Of a DNA stretch of 64,000 nucleotides, positions 60,782 through 64,000 are shown piece by piece. The position numbers were made by a program, and so were the translations under genes. Under the pieces are notes generated by a model, which did no database searches, was not told the origin of the DNA, and worked only from the letters and a program-made list of their open reading frames with translations. The stretch is from Ornithinibacillus scapharcae TW25 (GTDB lineage: Bacteria > Bacillota > Bacilli > Bacillales > Amphibacillaceae). The stretch lies in the NCBI RefSeq assembly GCF_000190475.1, contig NZ_AEWH01000050.1, positions 1 to 64,000 on the forward strand, written 5' to 3'. The stretch's first letter is position 1; each line of letters begins with the position of its first letter.

Positions 60782-61629
60782 TCTCTCTCCTCCCTTAAAG
60801 TAAGCCAATTCCCTATCTCCTGAAAGAACGTTTCGTTCTTCCATAAACGTAATGTTTGTACCTCACCTATCCGTCGAACAAAATCCTGAAATAGACAATC
60901 CGCTATATAGTATCCAAGTCTTGAATATCCAAAAGTTTCCCCACCATTAATAGAGAACCATTCTTTAAAAATCTCCTGGTTCGGTTTACCACGTTGTAAA
61001 TCCAGAGTAAATTTCTCTATGATCTCTTGAACATTATTTCTTGCAAATTCTAACCACTCATTTTCACCATATTTATAGGAAAAATAGATAGATTCCTCTA
61101 AATCGGGAATAATTTTTCTAGAAAAATGTGTTGCTGCACCTTCTTGTAAAAGCCAAGTAAATGGATGGTTCCACTGAACACTTTTCCAATCCATGTTATG
61201 ATTATTAGAGATAATATTATGAGCGGCATGGCCAAATTCATGAGCAATTAAGACTTGTAAAGGATCCTCTTCATAGGTAACACGTTCTAAAGCAAAGGTT
61301 ATATCCGGTATGATTTTGTGATTAGTATATCCGTTTGAGCCATACGCACCTACAATCAAATTCACAGAGATTGGGAAATCTAAATCATAAAGGCTCTTAT
61401 AGCGTTGGACAACCTTCACCACTAGACTACCAATCTTTTCTTGTACCTTTTCAATAGATGGCCAATCATTTGAGTATTTTACGAGCGCTTGATTAAGCCT
61501 TTCGTTGCTATTTTTGCAATGGAATTGAAAATAAAAGTCAAAGATAGATGGGTACTTTTGATAATACTCTCGCAAACTATCTAATGTACAATTTGTCGGA
61601 AATGCTTCTAGTGTATTTAATATTTGCAT
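60775..61629 (-). CDS. HEXXH zinc metalloprotease (DUF2268-like)
   Basis: A 284-residue protein with the zinc motif HEFGHAAHN near residue 131 and a downstream glutamate (LLQEGAATHFSRK) as likely third ligand, the gluzincin plan seen in DUF2268 and related predicted proteases. There is no signal peptide, so it acts in the cytoplasm. The substrate is unknown. It starts 12 bases after the first Nudix gene and overlaps the DUF2691 gene. Confidence 0.8.
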   Translation of the reverse strand: MQILNTLEAFPTNCTLDSLREYYQKYPSIFDFYFQFHCKNSNERLNQALVKYSNDWPSIEKVQEKIGSLVVKVVQRYKSLYDLDFPISVNLIVGAYGSNGYTNHKIIPDITFALERVTYEEDPLQVLIAHEFGHAAHNIISNNHNMDWKSVQWNHPFTWLLQEGAATHFSRKIIPDLEESIYFSYKYGENEWLEFARNNVQEIIEKFTLDLQRGKPNQEIFKEWFSINGGETFGYSRLGYYIADCLFQDFVRRIGEVQTLRLWKNETFFQEIGNWLTLREEREW

Positions 61630-61641
61630 TTCATTCTCCTT

Positions 61642-62112
61642 TTACGTCTTCCGAATCATTACCTTAGCTTCTTTATTCTCTTCATGGTCCCATTCCACAT
61701 GAATCTCGAAAGTTCCTTCACGAAAAAAGTAAGGTATTCTTCTCCGAATGGAATGTTGCATAGGTAGTTCATCTAATTTATCGATATCCACCCATGCTGC
61801 ATTTCCTTCAAGACCGTCCTCAATCGATTCTCCTGAAAAATCCTGTGTGATGTAATTAAATATAATATACCGGTCTTTCGCAACCGGGTTTACATACTCA
61901 TATAGTATTTTAAGTTGTAAGTTACTAACCTCTAATCCTGTTTCCTCTTTTACTTCCCGAATAGCAGCATCAACGAAGCTTTCCGGAAATTCCACCTTAC
62001 CACCTGGTGGAATAAAACCTGTGAAATCGTCATGCTGTCTATCGAGTAAAAGAACCTTATTACCATCCTGAATCATACATACTGTCCAAAATTTGTAGTT
62101 GATTGTATCCAT
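61642..62112 (-). CDS. Nudix hydrolase, 8-oxo-dGTPase-like (first in the operon)
   Basis: A 156-residue Nudix protein with the box GGKVEFPESFVDAAIREVKEETG and the N-terminal KVLLLDRQHDDFTGFIPPGGK, as in MutT-like cleaning enzymes. CTAGGTGATC lies just before the ATG. It is the first of seven genes running left with gaps of 25 bases or less. Upstream is an A/T-rich leader with a TACAAT -10-like box. Confidence 0.85.
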   Translation of the reverse strand: MDTINYKFWTVCMIQDGNKVLLLDRQHDDFTGFIPPGGKVEFPESFVDAAIREVKEETGLEVSNLQLKILYEYVNPVAKDRYIIFNYITQDFSGESIEDGLEGNAAWVDIDKLDELPMQHSIRRRIPYFFREGTFEIHVEWDHEENKEAKVMIRKT

Positions 62113-62342
62113 TATCTGATCACCTAGTTTTGTATTGTATACTATTATTCTATCAAAAATTCAGAATTATTATTAGACAAAAAAGAATAACGTATAATCT
62201 CCTATTAAACCGTTCTATTTTAGTTATCTTTACTCATTAATAATCCACTAAACTAGTGTTACAATTAATATTAATATAGGCTATATTGCCAATCATTCAA
62301 ACAGTTTGTGTAGTATTTGTTCAAAGAAAATTATTAAAGGGG

Positions 62343-62516
62343 ATGAGTTCCTTAACTGGCATAAAAATATACGTCCCTTTAGTAATTGTTATGCTTATAA
62401 TTGCTAAGGGCAATACAACATTATTTCATATATTAAATCTCTTTAGTCTTCTTATATCCATATTAGGACAAAGGCACTTAGAAAAGAGAATAAATAAAAA
62501 GAAAAAGGAAGATTAG
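62343..62516 (+). CDS. Possible small membrane protein
   Basis: Up to 57 residues with two hydrophobic segments and a basic end (RHLEKRINKKKKED). AAAGGGG directly abuts the ATG at 62343, which is too close; a TTG at 62286 has no ribosome site. A good terminator follows, which supports transcription. The start is unsure. Confidence 0.4.
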   Translation: MSSLTGIKIYVPLVIVMLIIAKGNTTLFHILNLFSLLISILGQRHLEKRINKKKKED

Positions 62517-62542
62517 CACTTAGTGTTAATCTTCCTTTTATA
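62500..62542. terminator. Terminator after the small membrane ORF
   Basis: AAAAGGAAGATTA pairs with TAATCTTCCTTTT around about 11 bases. Confidence 0.85.
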
Positions 62543-62592
62543 TTGAAAAACAATTAGCATTTGCACACCTAATCCGTTAGTCTCCTATGCGC

Positions 62593-62919
62593 TTAACTAC
62601 TTCCTTTTTTCTTTTCTAAATACAAATTATACTGTTTATATAAATCTCTCACAGCAGATATAATTGCATTTCCTGCCTTGCCCATGTAATGTTCTCTTAT
62701 GGCATGGATTGGCTCTTCACAGCCGTCCTGCAAACTATAACCTCTTAGTAAGTGTTGTACGAAGTCACGACCATGCTCGGTTGCTAATGTGCAGCTTGCC
62801 GCTACGATAACACCATATTTACGATCAATCTCTGCTGTTATGGTTAATGTCTCATACATATTCTGAGCTGCCATCCCAGAAGGTAATCTAGCATGCCCGG
62901 CTATAAAAATCGTATTCAT
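62593..62919 (-). CDS. DUF3870 family protein
   Basis: A 108-residue protein starting MNTIFIAGHARLPSGMAAQ, with a conserved Cys (AASCTLATEHGRDFV). DUF3870 has no known function and is often found beside IclR regulators and amino-acid-catabolism enzymes, as here. It begins one base after the iclR stop, so the two are co-transcribed. Confidence 0.82.
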   Translation of the reverse strand: MNTIFIAGHARLPSGMAAQNMYETLTITAEIDRKYGVIVAASCTLATEHGRDFVQHLLRGYSLQDGCEEPIHAIREHYMGKAGNAIISAVRDLYKQYNLYLEKKKGSS

Positions 62920-62920
62920 A

Positions 62921-63694
62921 TTAATCCACTACTCCTTTAACAAAGCCTCTAAATCCTAGCCTTCTAGATACGATAGACGCTGTTTCTTCTGTTTTGACTT
63001 TAATATCTACTAAATTATTTCCTTCGAAATAGGTAGACAATCCACTTACAGTAAGTGCTGCAATAACTCGGTTCCGATAATCATAAATTGGGTAAGAAAT
63101 ACCAATCGTATTTTCATCTTGTTCCCCGATGCTATACGAATATCCCTCCATTCTAATTCTCTCGAGCTCCTCTATGAACTTACCACGGTCAATGCCATGA
63201 ACCGCCTCTGCTTGTAATAAAATCTCTTCTTGTTCGTCATTAGATAAATGTGCTAACAGTAATTTTGGACCAGATCCAATATACAGAGGTGAATTTTTTC
63301 CAATCCTTGTATACAATCGAATCGCTTTCCTACTTTCTACCTTTTCAATATATGTTGCCTCATGATGATTTTTAATGACAAGGTGTACCGCTTCCTGAAT
63401 ATCGTGTGCTAGGCGTTCCATATATGGATATGCAATTTTCCTAACCTCTAATCGATCTGACACTAACTGACCTAGTTCCAATAGCTTTAATCCTAATCGA
63501 TATCGACTATCGTGTTCATTATCTTTAAGCTTGTATACATAATTCATAGATTCCAGAGCAGATAACATACGATATGCTGTTGGCTTAGGTAACTTAGAGC
63601 GCTCAGATATTTCTTTTAACGTTAATTCATCATTATCTTCATCAAATAAATTTAGTAGACTAAGTGCCTTTTTTACACTTTGGTTCATCTTCAT
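62921..63694 (-). CDS. IclR family transcriptional regulator
   Basis: A 257-residue regulator: N-terminal winged helix (VKKALSLLNLFDEDNDELTLKEISERSKLPKPTAYRMLSALE, in blocks) and a C-terminal effector domain ending SIVSRRLGF. It sits between a saccharopine-dehydrogenase-like gene and DUF3870, so it likely controls an amino-acid catabolic operon to its right. GGAGAATG precedes the start. Confidence 0.88.
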   Translation of the reverse strand: MKMNQSVKKALSLLNLFDEDNDELTLKEISERSKLPKPTAYRMLSALESMNYVYKLKDNEHDSRYRLGLKLLELGQLVSDRLEVRKIAYPYMERLAHDIQEAVHLVIKNHHEATYIEKVESRKAIRLYTRIGKNSPLYIGSGPKLLLAHLSNDEQEEILLQAEAVHGIDRGKFIEELERIRMEGYSYSIGEQDENTIGISYPIYDYRNRVIAALTVSGLSTYFEGNNLVDIKVKTEETASIVSRRLGFRGFVKGVVD

Positions 63695-63706
63695 TCTCCT
63701 TGCTTA

Positions 63707-63745
63707 TAGAAAAAGGCCCCTCCGCTTTACGCAGAGGGATAACCT
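63707..63745 (-). terminator. Terminator of the saccharopine-dehydrogenase-like gene
   Basis: Minus-strand CCCTCTGCG and CGCGGAGGGG-type arms pair around TAAA, then CCTTTTT. It separates this gene from iclR. Confidence 0.75.
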
Positions 63746-63746
63746 T

Positions 63747-64000
63747 TTAGCCTAAAATCTTAGAATTTTGCGTTACTTCGGATTCTATGATGTTGACGCC
63801 GCGTTTCGCCATTTCTTCGATGTATACCTCGCCCGGAACAATTTGCTCTGGTGGCAGTACACCTCTCTTAGTTATAACGCCTTTCCCAATTAATTGGGCT
63901 ACAACAGATATGGTGTTAGCAGTAGCTCTTGCCATAGCTGTCACATTATTCTCCCGATCCTTAAACGTAGCCATCTCATATTGGTACGTTGTTGGCTCTC
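63747..64000 (-). CDS. Saccharopine dehydrogenase family protein, C-terminal part (cut by window edge)
   Basis: The last 83 codons of a gene that runs off the right edge; the frame is open through base 64000. [30 protein letters not shown] (in parts) and [22 protein letters not shown] are the C-terminus of saccharopine/lysine-6-dehydrogenase-like enzymes, which act in lysine catabolism. The ATG at 63974 is internal. Next to it lie IclR and DUF3870. Confidence 0.82.
   Translation of the reverse strand, partial: EPTTYQYEMATFKDRENNVTAMARATANTISVVAQLIGKGVITKRGVLPPEQIVPGEVYIEEMAKRGVNIIESEVTQNSKILG

Noticed and set aside
1-64000. Prophage, insertion sequence or integrated element
   Set aside because: No integrase, transposase, phage structural gene or flanking att-like repeat was seen; synteny with Bacillus runs through most of the window.

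Overview
The window is low-GC Gram-positive chromosome from a spore-former of the family Bacillaceae. The Oceanobacillus/Virgibacillus side is likely, but that is inference from gene content only. Spore genes (a gamma-type SASP, pdaA), the PerR/CtsR/NiaR regulators, MreBH, ClpE and a long block collinear with Bacillus subtilis support this. Read right to left, the order matches B. subtilis: yfkJ-yfkI-yfkH, yfkF, yfkD, pdaA, then yfhE, yfhF, recX, yfhH, yfhP, mutY, sspE, ygaC, ygaD, gsaB, bcp, perR, ygzB, then an rRNA operon at the rrnD position. Only the tandem rRNA promoters are inside the window, at its left end. I see no prophage, insertion sequence, CRISPR array or complete tRNA/rRNA gene.

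Layout. 0-8.8 kb: rRNA promoters (minus strand), ygzB, folate genes pabA and a pabB-pabC fusion, autoregulated perR, a cobalamin adenosyltransferase, a 2-hydroxyacid dehydrogenase, a sugar transferase, bcp, a small K+ channel and gsaB. 8.8-15.6 kb: a VOC/MerR pair, a membrane protein, then ygaD, a short ORF and yidC2, ygaC and sspE. 15.6-24.3 kb: mutY, yfhP, an MFS pump with its TetR regulator, yfhH, an SDR, recX, yfhF, a structured RNA leader with a GNAT gene, and yfhE. 24.4-30.9 kb: two GntR-controlled ABC exporter operons, one with a frameshifted permease, and a secreted MBL-fold protein. 31-45.1 kb: clpE, an acyl-CoA synthetase, pdaA, a Na+/H+ antiporter, yfkD, yfkF, an amino-acid ABC importer without an ATPase, yfkH/I/J and an alanine symporter. 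45.2-53 kb: niaR, a Na+/solute symporter with a small partner, a SRAP protein, glutaminase, plsC, a double-CAP protein and mreBH. 53-57.5 kb: CoA-transferase, acyl-CoA dehydrogenase and semialdehyde dehydrogenase. 57.6-62.1 kb: a tightly packed seven-gene operon (Nudix, HEXXH protease, DUF2691, APH kinase, Nudix, small membrane protein, alpha/beta hydrolase). 62.5-64 kb: DUF3870, IclR and the end of a saccharopine-dehydrogenase-like gene.

Three signals stand out. First, a 124-codon ORF overlapping the start of yidC2 has a single N-terminal membrane segment, an R-x-W segment followed by a DDEEE cluster, and a perfect 10-bp hairpin touching the yidC2 ribosome-binding site. This is the layout of the MifM arrest-peptide sensor of B. 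subtilis. Second, the ~160-nt leader of the GNAT gene carries a perfect tRNA T-arm inside a four-way-junction-like fold and ends in a terminator whose 3' arm is the ribosome-binding site. Third, the seven-gene Nudix/protease/kinase operon has no function I recognise. Several operators can be read directly: a PerR box, two CtsR boxes, a MerR-type 19-bp-spacer promoter, a perfect 15-7-15 GntR operator, and a candidate SigI promoter for mreBH.
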